Source: a virus. Taken from it: a stretch of 42,106 nucleotides of DNA. The stretch lies in IMG/VR virus record IMGVR_UViG_3300031576_000131, positions 1 through 42,106 of that record; one strand, given 5' to 3'. Made by a program: the position numbers and the translations under genes. Of the stretch, positions 29,733 through 37,938 are shown one piece after another (the stretch's first letter is position 1; the number at the start of each line of letters is the position of its first letter). The notes under the pieces are model-generated. The model worked only from the letters and a program-made list of their open reading frames with translations, was not told the DNA's origin and did not search any database.

Positions 29733-31958
29733 TCATGCCTCCACGGCGGCAACTTCGTCGAATGCTGTAAGCACTCGACGTTCCATTTCTTGCGTGTGCA
29801 ACTTGAACAAGAGACGCATACTCTGTTCGAACACTTCGAGCGTATTGATTGCTCTGAACCAGGCCGCCTCTGCCTTGGTATCCGATACGGCGCGCTCACC
29901 GTCGTCGCTTTCAGTGTTCGCAACCCACACACACCGACAGTTGATTATGTCCTCGGGACCTGCTCCGAGAGTTGCATCGCCCGGAAACATATAGTGCGCG
30001 CCGGTATCGGGATCAGCGAACGAATCGTCCATGCGCACGATCTGTCCTTCAAGCGCCGCGTGGCCGTCACGAACGCGGTCATCGCGCGCGGTCGTCCACT
30101 GCTTGAACGGTATTTCGTTCTGCTTCGCGGCGAGCCAGCCCGCTGCCTCGTGCGCCTCGTGGGTTTCGGTCCGTGCAATGCGATCTAGCTGCCAGTCCTC
30201 GCGCCGTTCCTCGAATGCCTTCTGCAAGTTGTCGCGCATTTGCACAATGCCCTTGCCGGTCGCAACGCCTTCGCCAAGAACGGCGCGCAGCTTTTCAACG
30301 GTCGTCTCCGTCCAATGGCCGGCCAAATTGATCGACTGGCGCTCTATGTAGAGAAGCACTGTCGGATCTGTGACGCGGAACGATGCTGAGGCTATGCCAG
30401 CAATGTCCAGCAGTTCCTCGCCGGCGACCCGATACATTTCTCGCAGCAGTCTGCGGACGCGCGCCGCGAGACGTGCCGTTTCCGCTTTGTCGTCGAGAAT
30501 CTTGTCGAGAAGCGAACGCTTGCCCGTGAGAAGGCGCAGTTTGCGCTCTGCTTGCTGGTCTTGGATCTGTTCTGAATCCTGGTCTTGGATCTGTTCTGAA
30601 TCATCGTCCTCTTGGTCGCCTTGCTGCAGCAGTTTTGCTGCTACTCCGGCGAGCGGGTCCTCGCCCAGCTTCCTGCCGTTGTAGTAAAGCTGATCCGCAA
30701 CCTTGTCGGCCCATGCTTCGAGGCCGGCGCGCTTGCGCGCTTCGTTCGGAGACAACCATCCGAACTGCACGCCCTTTGTATTGAAGTCCGCAATTTCGTT
30801 GGCGCTCTGCTGAAGCGCGCGCACTTGGTCGAAATTGAACTTGAGGCGCAGCTTTTCGTTCGGCCAGAATCGCTTGAGGTATATCGAGTTCCACCATTCC
30901 TCTAGCATGCGCGCCCAGGACCGAACGGTGTCTTCCCAATACGACCGCTCCTGCGTTTCGCTGTTCGCGCGGAATGCGTCACTGTAGTCCGATAGCTTGA
31001 CGGGTGGCACGCCATAGAGCATTGCAATCTCGCTGCGCGTGAACTTCAGTGATGCCAGGAACGCCAGTTCCTTGTCGCTCGGCCTCGGAAGCAGCGTGAT
31101 ATCGAACTCGCCCTTGGTGAACACCATCGGTTTGCCGGCGTTGTGTGCGCCGGCGAATCGCTGCTGTACCTTGCGCGCGAACTTCTCGATCTCGTCTTCG
31201 TCTGCCCACTGGCGAGTTGTTTCAATCACCATGTCGGTCGGAATGCCCTGCTTGAAACGGTTGTACTGAAACCCGTGCATCTCTTGTTCGAGCAGCAACG
31301 CGTGGCGCAGCCGGCCGATCGGCGGCAAGCCCCGGAACGGCGAATTGAGATTCGCTGTCCGCGTGTGCATGATTTCTTCGGGAAGGAACGGGAAGGAGTT
31401 GTACTGCATGTCTCGATACAGGTATCCACGAATCATCTTGACTGGATCAGGTACGACCACGACGCGCTGCGGTTGCATTCGAAGAACATTGAACGGGACG
31501 CCGTTTTCAATGTCGAAGAAGCTGATCGCCTCTCCGCACGTGAACATATCACCGATCCAGTGCTGGAAAAACAGTGCCGGCGTCCATGTCGGATTGATGT
31601 GCCGCCACAGTTCGATCGCTGCGTGGTCCTCGATCTTCACGGGCTTCTGTGGGTTTCGCCAGTCGAATAGATCAATCGAGAGGCTGGCAAGATCATTGCC
31701 GACTACGTCGATACATCGCCCAACCGCTGCGGCGACCTCTGTAATGTCGATGAGCGGCTGCTGATCAGGAACTGGTTGCGTGCTCGGCGCGAGAGCGCCC
31801 ATGAACTGCGCGTTGTCGGAATCGATCTTGGATGGCGAAGTGCTGCGCCAGTAGCTGCGCGCAACTTTGCCGACAACAATGCGGGCGAGTGCAGAGTCCG
31901 TGCTACTCCGCACTTCGCCCGCAGGCGCAATCGCGTTTTCAACCGGAGGATTGCTCAC
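29733..31958 (-). CDS. Portal protein fused to Mu gpF-like head morphogenesis domain
   Basis: About 741 residues from GTG 31958; an earlier GTG at 32018 is less likely because it reads through the promoter-like region. Portal part (about 50-440): ITEVAAAVGRCIDVVGNDLA, FFQHWIGDMFTCGEAISFF, VPPVKLSDYSDAFRANSETQ and FGWLSPNEARKRAG are typical HK97-type portal motifs. A Gln/Asp linker with a doubled eight-residue motif (DSEQIQDQ) follows. The C-terminal half carries IARTETHEAHEAAG, the Trp-x-T-x-x-D-x-R-V-R-D-x-H pattern and INCRCVWV, the signature of Mu gpF-like minor head proteins. The fusion supplies the DNA entry pore and an internal head protein from one gene. Confidence 0.93.
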   Translation of the reverse strand: MSNPPVENAIAPAGEVRSSTDSALARIVVGKVARSYWRSTSPSKIDSDNAQFMGALAPSTQPVPDQQPLIDITEVAAAVGRCIDVVGNDLASLSIDLFDWRNPQKPVKIEDHAAIELWRHINPTWTPALFFQHWIGDMFTCGEAISFFDIENGVPFNVLRMQPQRVVVVPDPVKMIRGYLYRDMQYNSFPFLPEEIMHTRTANLNSPFRGLPPIGRLRHALLLEQEMHGFQYNRFKQGIPTDMVIETTRQWADEDEIEKFARKVQQRFAGAHNAGKPMVFTKGEFDITLLPRPSDKELAFLASLKFTRSEIAMLYGVPPVKLSDYSDAFRANSETQERSYWEDTVRSWARMLEEWWNSIYLKRFWPNEKLRLKFNFDQVRALQQSANEIADFNTKGVQFGWLSPNEARKRAGLEAWADKVADQLYYNGRKLGEDPLAGVAAKLLQQGDQEDDDSEQIQDQDSEQIQDQQAERKLRLLTGKRSLLDKILDDKAETARLAARVRRLLREMYRVAGEELLDIAGIASASFRVTDPTVLLYIERQSINLAGHWTETTVEKLRAVLGEGVATGKGIVQMRDNLQKAFEERREDWQLDRIARTETHEAHEAAGWLAAKQNEIPFKQWTTARDDRVRDGHAALEGQIVRMDDSFADPDTGAHYMFPGDATLGAGPEDIINCRCVWVANTESDDGERAVSDTKAEAAWFRAINTLEVFEQSMRLLFKLHTQEMERRVLTAFDEVAAVEA
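30556..30603. repeat. 24-bp tandem duplication in the portal linker
   Basis: A 24-base unit (30556-30579) is repeated at 30580-30603, differing at most at the boundary base. It encodes DSEQIQDQ twice in the linker between the portal and gpF-like domains. Being in frame, its copy number can change without breaking the gene. Confidence 0.9.
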
Positions 31959-32004
31959 GCGGCCGCGCGCCCCATCACCGCAAGTGCCTTCCCACCCGAA
32001 CGAC

Positions 32005-32032
32005 AAGGTAGCACACACTGGATGCGGTGCAA
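32005..32032 (-). promoter_or_regulatory. Possible late promoter before portal gene
   Basis: Minus strand: TTGCAC (32032-32027), 16-base spacer, TACCTT (32010-32005) preceded by TGC, an extended -10 element. It lies between a terminator-like hairpin and the portal start. Both hexamers are weak matches. Confidence 0.35.
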
Positions 32033-32033
32033 A

Positions 32034-32097
32034 CTAAAAGAAGCCCGCCGATCGTGCAAGCCGCAGCGGTGTATGCGATTGCACTGATTCGGCGGGC
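32034..32097 (-). terminator. Terminator-like hairpin between packaging and head operons
   Basis: A 9-bp outer stem (32043-32051 with 32089-32097), an inner 6-bp stem (32054-32059 with 32079-32084) and a further 4-bp stem form a bulged hairpin, followed on the minus strand by TTCTTTT (32042-32036). It lies 34 bases after the stop of the 68-aa gene and about 75 bases before the portal start. Confidence 0.65.
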
Positions 32098-32130
32098 CTC
32101 TCGGAACGGCGCCGTAGGCCGTAGGGAGTG

Positions 32131-32337
32131 TCAGCCAGGCACCGCTCGTCGCCGCGTATGCTCGAATGGGTCGTCCTCGACGGACTGTTTCGGCGCCGGC
32201 ACTTCTTCGAAGATCGGGTACCCGTTCACGTTGAACACGAACTTCTCGCCGTCAATCGTAAACGTCTGCACATCACCGGGACCGTCCTCGACGAGCAGCG
32301 TGACGCGACCCGATTTGTAGGTTCCCTTGCGAATCAT
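32131..32337 (-). CDS. Small beta-rich protein, 68 aa
   Basis: ATG 32337 has GTGAAGGGAT upstream. It starts MIRKGTYKSGRVTLLVEDGP, continues as regular beta strands (VQTFTIDGEKFVFNVNGYPI) and ends in a charged tail (EDDPFEHTRRRAVPG). The strand pattern suggests a small barrel. It follows the 445-aa unknown gene and precedes the terminator hairpin. No family recognised. Confidence 0.68.
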   Translation of the reverse strand: MIRKGTYKSGRVTLLVEDGPGDVQTFTIDGEKFVFNVNGYPIFEEVPAPKQSVEDDPFEHTRRRAVPG

Positions 32338-32350
32338 TTGCAAAATCCCT

Positions 32351-33688
32351 TCACTGTAGAGGCGGCATCGTCGGGCCATGGTAGAGATATCCCGTTGAGT
32401 CTGTCAATCCTCCGGTGGCGTTGAACACAAGCGCAGTCTTGCCAAGCCACCCAAGTTGCTCTGCTCGATCAGCGATTGCGCGCAGGTCGCTGTGATCAGC
32501 ATCTTCGAACTGTACGATAGGAATATTCGGGAACGAGTCGAGCCTTCGGCCGCCGAACATGATGCTAGCGCCGAGCGCGGCGGTTTGCCCCATGATAGCA
32601 ATCGTACTGGAAATGTCCCAGTACCCGCTGCCGTCGCCCTTCAAGAACGGATGCTCCCAGTATTGATTCTTGATGCTCGACATGGCGACCGCGCGAGACT
32701 GGTCGCCGACGTTTCCACTGAACGGATACGCGAGTCCCTGGCCCTGCATGGCGATTTCCATTTTCTGCCCGACGTAGTTGCAGCCTGCCGTCCAAGCAGC
32801 GCCAGAAATCGCGGGCTCGTTCGTGGCTTCGCCGGCGATGAACTGCGTCCCCAGGTTGTCGCTGTGGTATCCGGACAGGACGTTCGGAATCGCGCCCCAG
32901 TAGGAATTGAATCGTATCAGGGCAAGCTCTGAAAGCGCGTTCGCGTATGCCCCGTTCACTAGGTCGAGGAACCATCCGTGCCCGCTCGTGTCGCCCGGCT
33001 GCGGCGATTGACTGGCAAGACAGCGCACGATGCCGCCGGGCCACGCATGCAATTCCTCGGGATCAACGAGCGTCGAGAGGTTGCAGACTCCGGCGATTGT
33101 TCGCGGGGATCCGACAAGGAATAGCTCCGGATCGTTGACGGCGAGCGCGCGAAACGGTTCGGCATATGCCGAATAGAGCGGCCCAGTTGCAACGCGGTCG
33201 GAACTGATCCACAGACGAAACTTCGTTCCGACTGTGCCCATGTTCGAAATCGACTGCATGACAAGCGGCGGCAAGCCGTGAATGGTGATTACTTCGTGGA
33301 AGAACGACATGAATCGCTTGGCGGCCGTTCCGGAAAACGTGATGTGTGTCGCAGTCTCTGCGATGCCCGAGGCATATCCCTCTGCGACCAGCTTGCTCTT
33401 GTAGGTTTCCCATCCGGCGCCCTTGCGCAGCGCACCGATCTGGATCGTTGAATCCGTCCAGGTATCAGTCAGCGGGGTGGCGGTGTATCCGGTGGTGTAC
33501 TGGTTCGCGCTGTTGATCCCGGTCACTGCTGTCATGAGGATTCGTCGAAGTGTTGCCTGCTGACCGGCTGACCCTTGCCCTGGCGTATTGAATGCAGGCA
33601 CGCGCGTCCATGCCCGAGCCGGCAGTAGTACAGTGGTCGGGAATCCGTGCGGAATCACCGTACGTCGGACTGTAAATGCGTCGCTCAC
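32351..33688 (-). CDS. Unknown 445-aa protein between terminase and portal genes
   Basis: GTG 33688 lies in a GTGA overlap with the upstream gene. The product is intact, Gly/Ser/Thr-rich and mixed alpha/beta, with landmarks FHEVITIHGLPPLVMQSISN, a Trp-rich middle, SGHGWFLDLVNGAYANALSE and FPNIPIVQFEDADHSDLRAI. There is no signal peptide or membrane segment and few Cys. I recognise no family. At 445 residues it is the largest unexplained gene in the window. It is co-directional with the terminase genes and is cut off from the head genes by a terminator, so it may be a virion protein or an enzyme of the packaging step; the sequence does not say. Confidence 0.72.
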   Translation of the reverse strand: MSDAFTVRRTVIPHGFPTTVLLPARAWTRVPAFNTPGQGSAGQQATLRRILMTAVTGINSANQYTTGYTATPLTDTWTDSTIQIGALRKGAGWETYKSKLVAEGYASGIAETATHITFSGTAAKRFMSFFHEVITIHGLPPLVMQSISNMGTVGTKFRLWISSDRVATGPLYSAYAEPFRALAVNDPELFLVGSPRTIAGVCNLSTLVDPEELHAWPGGIVRCLASQSPQPGDTSGHGWFLDLVNGAYANALSELALIRFNSYWGAIPNVLSGYHSDNLGTQFIAGEATNEPAISGAAWTAGCNYVGQKMEIAMQGQGLAYPFSGNVGDQSRAVAMSSIKNQYWEHPFLKGDGSGYWDISSTIAIMGQTAALGASIMFGGRRLDSFPNIPIVQFEDADHSDLRAIADRAEQLGWLGKTALVFNATGGLTDSTGYLYHGPTMPPLQ

Positions 33689-34005
33689 GGGTTCTCCGGA
33701 TCAAACCCGGCGCGCCGAAGCGCCGAGTCGGCTTCTTCGCGCGAATACCCGCGCGCAACGATTGCCGCGATCACCGCATCGAACGCGCTCTTGCCGATCA
33801 CGGTATAGCCTTGTTCCGCAACCAAATGCGGCATGGCGCCTGGCATAACAACCAGCAAGCCCAGTTCGTTTGCTCGGTCGCGTAGGTACTGCGCCCCTGG
33901 ATTCGCAAGTCGTTCGCGCAACTGATGCGCAATGAACCATTGCATCGCAGCAACGAGAATGCTCACGAATGCGATTGTTGCGCAGAGAATCGCTGTCGCA
34001 ATCAT
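33685..34005 (-). CDS. Single-pass membrane protein, 106 aa
   Basis: ATG 34005 overlaps the upstream stop (ATGA). The N-terminal segment MIATAILCATIAFVSILVAA is a membrane anchor or uncleaved signal. The rest is helical, with RLANPGAQYLRDRANELGLL and a UBA-like three-helix end (AFDAVIAAIVARGYSREEAD). It sits between unknown genes downstream of the terminase. Role unknown; an inner-membrane protein with a cytoplasmic helical domain is the best description. Confidence 0.68.
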   Translation of the reverse strand: MIATAILCATIAFVSILVAAMQWFIAHQLRERLANPGAQYLRDRANELGLLVVMPGAMPHLVAEQGYTVIGKSAFDAVIAAIVARGYSREEADSALRRAGFDPENP

Positions 34006-34334
34006 GCTGGCTCCATTCCGGCAGTAGACGCCTCATCGCCGCACGCAAGCGAGAAACTGCGAACGTCGATGCCCAGACTTCCGACACGCTTGCGCATATC
34101 GACAAGCGCCAGGGCTGGCACTGCACGCCACGGCACGGCGATACCGCCAGTCGAATTCCAGGCATCGGGATCGCCGCTAGCACTCGCTCCTGCGCGCAAG
34201 ACCGACAGAGCCGCCTCTGTGAACGGCTCCTTGCTTCTCGCCTGAACGGTTGCCGTGAACGAAACCCGCACGTCAATGCCGCGTGTTTTTTCGAAGTACG
34301 CCGAAATCGTCGCGTAGTGGAACATCTGATCCAC
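34002..34334 (-). CDS. Hypothetical protein, 110 aa
   Basis: GTG 34334 is six bases after GGAGG, which lies just past the terminase stop; an ATG four codons in is also possible. The sequence begins VDQMFHYATISAYFEKTRGI, has strands (DVRVSFTATVQARS) and an Ala/Gly-rich second half. It is soluble and has no recognisable family. It follows the large terminase by 16 bases, so it is probably co-expressed with it. Confidence 0.65.
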   Translation of the reverse strand: MDQMFHYATISAYFEKTRGIDVRVSFTATVQARSKEPFTEAALSVLRAGASASGDPDAWNSTGGIAVPWRAVPALALVDMRKRVGSLGIDVRSFSLACGDEASTAGMEPA

Positions 34335-34350
34335 CTTGTGCCTCCAAATG

Positions 34351-36060
34351 CTAGCCCACATAGTACGCAGGCTTGTCATAGCTTCTCGCTTCTTCGCTCC
34401 AGAGCCACGATGCCATGAGAAGATCGCTAGTATGTGACGCCGGATCGAACGCTAGCATCCCTTCGACCCACGAGTCAACAAGCGGCATCGCGCGCCCGTG
34501 TTCGTCGCACGGAATCGGCCACTTGCTCTGCTCGAAGTATAGGGACATGGCGCGTACGCCGGTGTTTTCGTCGTTCTTGTTCTGCGCTAATGTGGTGTGG
34601 GCGCGTACGTTGAGGCGCATAAGGTCGTCCTGCGACGCCCCGAGAGCTTTCATGATCTCGGCATTCCCAAGCGCCTGCACGATATAGTCTTGCGCGGCGT
34701 TGTTCTCGACTCTAAATCCTCTGTGCTGTGCACCGTATCGGCGCAAACACCGCAGGAAGTGACGGAGCAATTCGCCCAGTTCCATCTGACCGCATCGGAT
34801 TTCCAGGATCTCCCGCTTGCCGTCCACGATACATCCGGTCCACATGCCAACTTCGTCGCCGGTCTGGTTCTTTGTAATCGCAAGATCGACGCCCGTGGTG
34901 ATCGGTGCCTTGGGCGATGATGTAGGGCGCCACATGGTCCGCACACGCCCGTTGTCCCATTGCTCGATTCGGAACGGCTTGTCCTTGTAGTAGTCGTGCC
35001 CGTTCAGATATGCCGCCTCGAGGATTTCCGGTTTGAAGATGCCGAGCAGGCCTTGCATTGCGACGCAACGCCATTTTCGCATGTAGACGTGCGCCGGTGT
35101 GGAGTCTTTCTTCTCTTTGAGTCGCCAGGTGGGCCAGCCGAACTCGTGACCAGTCTCGGGATCAACTACAAGATCGGGCCACAAGGATCCATGAACTCCC
35201 TGTGGGATTGCATACTGCTTGCCGTTGATTCTGTAGTGCTCGCCGTCCTCTGCGTCGAAATGAACATGCGTGAACCCAGGCACCTTGCGCATCTTGTGCG
35301 TTGTGTCGTCGATGAACCATGGGGTGCCGATGCTCCACACCTTGCCGCGTACGAGGCGCCGGTCGAGAATCGTGCTGTTGAGCGTGTCCCACTGCTTGCG
35401 ACGCTGCATTTCGGTATACGTGTTGCGAGCGTCGAGTATGTCATCGAGAATGATGATCGATCCGCGAGAGCCCCAGATCGATCCTTCAATACCGACTGCC
35501 TTCAGGCTCGGATGAATTGCTGCGAGCCCGCGCGGGCGTTCCAGATACAGTTCGTCTTGAGTCTCTTTCTCTAATCTCACATGCGGAAACACTCGCTGGA
35601 AACGAGAGTTGTAATTGATCGTCTCGCGGATTGCTCGCAGGCAGCGCATCGGAATGGTCGCCGTTGATGAGATGTCCACGACCATGTGCGCGACGTTCAG
35701 CCCGTATTCGAACAGCGGCCGCACGACTGCGACTTGAGTTGTCTTGCCGTGCTCAATCGGTGCGTCCATGACAAGCAGCGGGAAGTCAGTCAGGCATCGC
35801 TGCACAACCTCGTGGAATGCCCACTGCGGTTGCTGAAATACGTACTCTGAAAAACAGTTGGGATCTAGACGTGCACAGTACGCCTGCACATCTTCCCACA
35901 GGTCAGTGCTGTGCGAAAGATCCTCAGTCGCCTGTGGATCGTTCAGCAGATCCGCTGCTGAAATCTTCCAGTCTAGGCCTATCTCCGGAATCGCCTGCAA
36001 GAGCTTCGTCGCGCGTGAGGCGACGAAGGAGTTGATTGCGGAGCGTTGAGGCTCGATCAA
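34351..36060 (-). CDS. Terminase large subunit (TerL)
   Basis: TTG 36060 gives 569 residues and overlaps the small subunit by 137 bases; an in-frame GTG near 35886 (VQAYCARLDP) would avoid the overlap and leave a more usual N-terminus, so the start is open. Walker A is DAPIEHGKTT at about 99-108, Walker B IIILDDILD at 202-210, and the coupling motif SIGTPWFIDD follows near 245. The RNase-H nuclease is seen at TTGVDLAITKNQTGDEVG (near 385), RVENNAAQDYI and LLMASWLWSEE. It drives ATP-dependent DNA packaging and cuts the concatemer. Packaging type (cos or pac) cannot be told from the sequence. Confidence 0.94.
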   Translation of the reverse strand: MIEPQRSAINSFVASRATKLLQAIPEIGLDWKISAADLLNDPQATEDLSHSTDLWEDVQAYCARLDPNCFSEYVFQQPQWAFHEVVQRCLTDFPLLVMDAPIEHGKTTQVAVVRPLFEYGLNVAHMVVDISSTATIPMRCLRAIRETINYNSRFQRVFPHVRLEKETQDELYLERPRGLAAIHPSLKAVGIEGSIWGSRGSIIILDDILDARNTYTEMQRRKQWDTLNSTILDRRLVRGKVWSIGTPWFIDDTTHKMRKVPGFTHVHFDAEDGEHYRINGKQYAIPQGVHGSLWPDLVVDPETGHEFGWPTWRLKEKKDSTPAHVYMRKWRCVAMQGLLGIFKPEILEAAYLNGHDYYKDKPFRIEQWDNGRVRTMWRPTSSPKAPITTGVDLAITKNQTGDEVGMWTGCIVDGKREILEIRCGQMELGELLRHFLRCLRRYGAQHRGFRVENNAAQDYIVQALGNAEIMKALGASQDDLMRLNVRAHTTLAQNKNDENTGVRAMSLYFEQSKWPIPCDEHGRAMPLVDSWVEGMLAFDPASHTSDLLMASWLWSEEARSYDKPAYYVG

Positions 36061-36463
36061 TTAGCGCCTGCGCTTCCTGTTCGGTTGACACTTCGGACGG
36101 CGCGGTCAGCGGCTGAACGATTCGTACGTTAGCCTGTGCGTTCGCTTGCTGCTTGAGGATTCCAAGCGTTTCGAGGACCAAGCGCGCTGCGGCAGTATCG
36201 CCGTCGAGTGCCTTGTTGGCTTGTGTGTCAAGGATTGCGGCGAGGTATCGGTCCGGGCCGCTGATCTCCGTGCTCTGCCGCTCTTTGCGGATTCTGTCGA
36301 ACTCGACGGCGAACTCGGGATCTTTTCGCCATCCGTACCACGTTGTCGGGTGTACTCCCACGGACTCCAAGAACAGGTTCAGCTTCAGGCCAGGAGTGGC
36401 TGCGCAGTACGCTGCCAAGACCTCCAGTCTCCTGTCCCGTTCTGCCTCGCTCAATTGCCGCAC
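35924..36463 (-). CDS. Terminase small subunit (TerS)
   Basis: 179 residues from GTG 36463, with an AGGCGA purine run upstream. Helix-turn-helix-like N-terminus: SEAERDRRLEVLAAYCAATP, then LFLESVGVHPTTWYGWRKDP, the pattern of phage small terminases that read a start site. A helical middle (RYLAAILDTQANKALDGDTA) would form the oligomer, and the C-terminus is charged and disordered. It binds the packaging site and hands DNA to TerL, encoded directly downstream. Confidence 0.85.
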   Translation of the reverse strand: MRQLSEAERDRRLEVLAAYCAATPGLKLNLFLESVGVHPTTWYGWRKDPEFAVEFDRIRKERQSTEISGPDRYLAAILDTQANKALDGDTAAARLVLETLGILKQQANAQANVRIVQPLTAPSEVSTEQEAQALIDRASTLRNQLLRRLTRDEALAGDSGDRPRLEDFSSGSAERSTGD

Positions 36464-36510
36464 GCAAATCGCCTACCTCGGCTCCGAGCCTGTTCAAGGC
36501 TAACACAATC

Positions 36511-36768
36511 TCAGCTAGCAAGAAAACCGCGTGGCGGGCCGAGTCGTCGAGCCCGCTCATCTGATTTGTGTCTGTTCGCAGCGGCATTCTTCTCGTACCG
36601 TGCTTTCGAGGCGGCGGCATAGCACAGCTTGCACGTGTGGCTCAGGTATATCTTACCACTACTGACCGATGGCCGCTTGATGAAGTACTCATCTGTCTCA
36701 GGGAACCACCGTTGACAACGCTTGCAGCACCGCTCGCCTGCTTGCGCTCTGTGTTGTTCGTAGGTCAC
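36511..36768 (-). CDS. Zinc-finger protein, 85 aa
   Basis: GTG 36768 lies in a GTGA overlap with the upstream gene. Two CxxC pairs are visible (CCKRCQRWFP and HTCKLCYAAASKARY), the recognition-type zinc finger often found in small phage DNA-binding proteins. The C-terminal third is Lys/Arg-rich. It precedes the terminase operon and probably binds nucleic acid; no enzyme domain (such as HNH) is attached. Confidence 0.75.
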   Translation of the reverse strand: MTYEQHRAQAGERCCKRCQRWFPETDEYFIKRPSVSSGKIYLSHTCKLCYAAASKARYEKNAAANRHKSDERARRLGPPRGFLAS

Positions 36769-36938
36769 AGCGAGCCCTCTTCGTCTTCCAAGCCACCCTT
36801 GCACTGCCTGCATCCGGGGCATTCTACTTCGCCGTTGCCGAAACAGTTGGCGCAACCACACGAATCACCGCCGCAGCCCTCACAGTAAAGCATTCCGTCG
36901 CCGTCGCATTCGTCCGGCCAGTCGCAAATGCATCGCAT
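36765..36938 (-). CDS. DnaJ-type Cys-rich zinc protein, 57 aa
   Basis: ATG 36938 has AAGGCGGTC upstream, five bases after the preceding stop. Ten or more Cys in 57 residues: CICDWPDEC, then YCEGCGGDSCGCANCFGNGE and CPGCRQC. The CxxCxGxG-like spacing recalls the DnaJ zinc domain and similar phage ribbons. It must bind two or more zinc ions. Function unknown. Confidence 0.8.
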   Translation of the reverse strand: MRCICDWPDECDGDGMLYCEGCGGDSCGCANCFGNGEVECPGCRQCKGGLEDEEGSL

Positions 36939-36940
36939 GA

Positions 36941-37216
36941 TCAGACCGCCTTGATAAGGCCCTGGGGCTCGGTGAATTCTTTCGCGATTCTGGATTGCGT
37001 TTCGTTCCATTGTGCGCACAGTCCGTCGAATGCGCCGCTAGCAGCGTAGTGCAGCTTCAGACACGCCTCGTCGTGCGTCTTGCACGGCCCGACACCGACA
37101 AGCAGGCCAACCAACTGGCAGCGTGCATACCAGCTATCTTCGTCAGCACGATATGCGACTTCGACCTTGGATGCGAAGATGCCAGGCGCACCGGCCGGGC
37201 GTTGCAGGTTGCTCAT
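36941..37216 (-). CDS. Hypothetical protein, 91 aa
   Basis: ATG 37216 overlaps the DpdA-like stop (ATGA) after ACGGGAGAG. The sequence starts MSNLQRPAGAPGIFASKVEV, has a strand with YRADEDSWYARCQLVGLLVG and a helix with THDEACLKLHYAASGAFDGL. It is mixed alpha/beta and soluble. No family recognised. It is co-translated with the DpdA-like gene and could be an accessory factor, but nothing shows it directly. Confidence 0.68.
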   Translation of the reverse strand: MSNLQRPAGAPGIFASKVEVAYRADEDSWYARCQLVGLLVGVGPCKTHDEACLKLHYAASGAFDGLCAQWNETQSRIAKEFTEPQGLIKAV

Positions 37217-37938
37217 TTTCTCTCCCGTGCCTGTTCGAGGACGTGAAACAGTTCTGCACGCAAGGCAGCGTTGTCGCGGAATCGCCCCACGACATAGGAA
37301 CTCGACATTGTATTCGGCGTTTTCACGCCTCGCATCACAGTACACAGGTGCTGCCCCGATGCGAACACGGCAACGTCATCCGTGCCGGTGCTGGTGACCA
37401 TTTGCCTGCCAATGTCCGTGACCATGCGCTCCTGCATTTGCAAGCGCCCGGAGTTGTGCTTGGGTTTTCTTGCAATTCCGACCATGCCACCGATTGCGAC
37501 CTTGTCGAACCGCTTGCATAGTTCGGCAAGAACTTCCCAGCCCGTACCGTAATGGAATGTCGGGATCGCGTTCAGCCCGGCTCGACGCGCTTCCTCTGTG
37601 TTTCGCAGTGAGGCCCGCGCGTCTCCGATCACGTCGAGAGCGAATACCTCGGTCAGCAGAGAATCTTCACGAACCAGTCGCAGTGCTGTTTCGATGTATT
37701 GCTCGTTCGAAATTTCAATTCCAAGACTGCGCGCAGTGAACGCCCCGCTGTCGAGACACCATTCTCTGATCGCGGCTCCTGGGCGCATTCTGTTCCATGG
37801 TTTGATGTAAGCAAACGAAACGAGCACCGCTGGCATGTGTTCTGCGGACGGTTTCAGAACTCCGTTTTTCCCCTGTAGAAAATTAAGAGTGCCGCCACCG
37901 CAGGTGTGCGCTAGATAGATCGTCGGTGCGGCCGTCAC
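37213..37938 (-). CDS. dpdA-like: DpdA/TGT-like transglycosylase (candidate DNA 7-deazaguanine modification)
   Basis: 241 residues from GTG 37938 (GTGA overlap with ParB-like stop, GGAAG upstream). Motifs match the phage DpdA branch of the tRNA-guanine transglycosylase superfamily: CLDSGAFTA near 61-69, FALDVIGDA near 99-107 with a candidate catalytic Asp, AIPTFHYGTGWEVL near 125-138 and VAIGGMVGI near 147-155. DpdA enzymes exchange guanine in DNA for a 7-deazaguanine base and so resist restriction. No folE, queD, queE or queC gene is present here, so a precursor would have to come from the host. The family call is from motif memory; substrate is inference. Confidence 0.78.
   Translation of the reverse strand: MTAAPTIYLAHTCGGGTLNFLQGKNGVLKPSAEHMPAVLVSFAYIKPWNRMRPGAAIREWCLDSGAFTARSLGIEISNEQYIETALRLVREDSLLTEVFALDVIGDARASLRNTEEARRAGLNAIPTFHYGTGWEVLAELCKRFDKVAIGGMVGIARKPKHNSGRLQMQERMVTDIGRQMVTSTGTDDVAVFASGQHLCTVMRGVKTPNTMSSSYVVGRFRDNAALRAELFHVLEQARERK

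Noticed and set aside
36228-36561. Possible small gene MSGLDDSARHAVFLLAEIVL overlapping TerS
   Set aside because: The start of this frame looks helical and plausible, but it overlaps TerS and the 85-aa zinc protein almost entirely and has no clear ribosome site.
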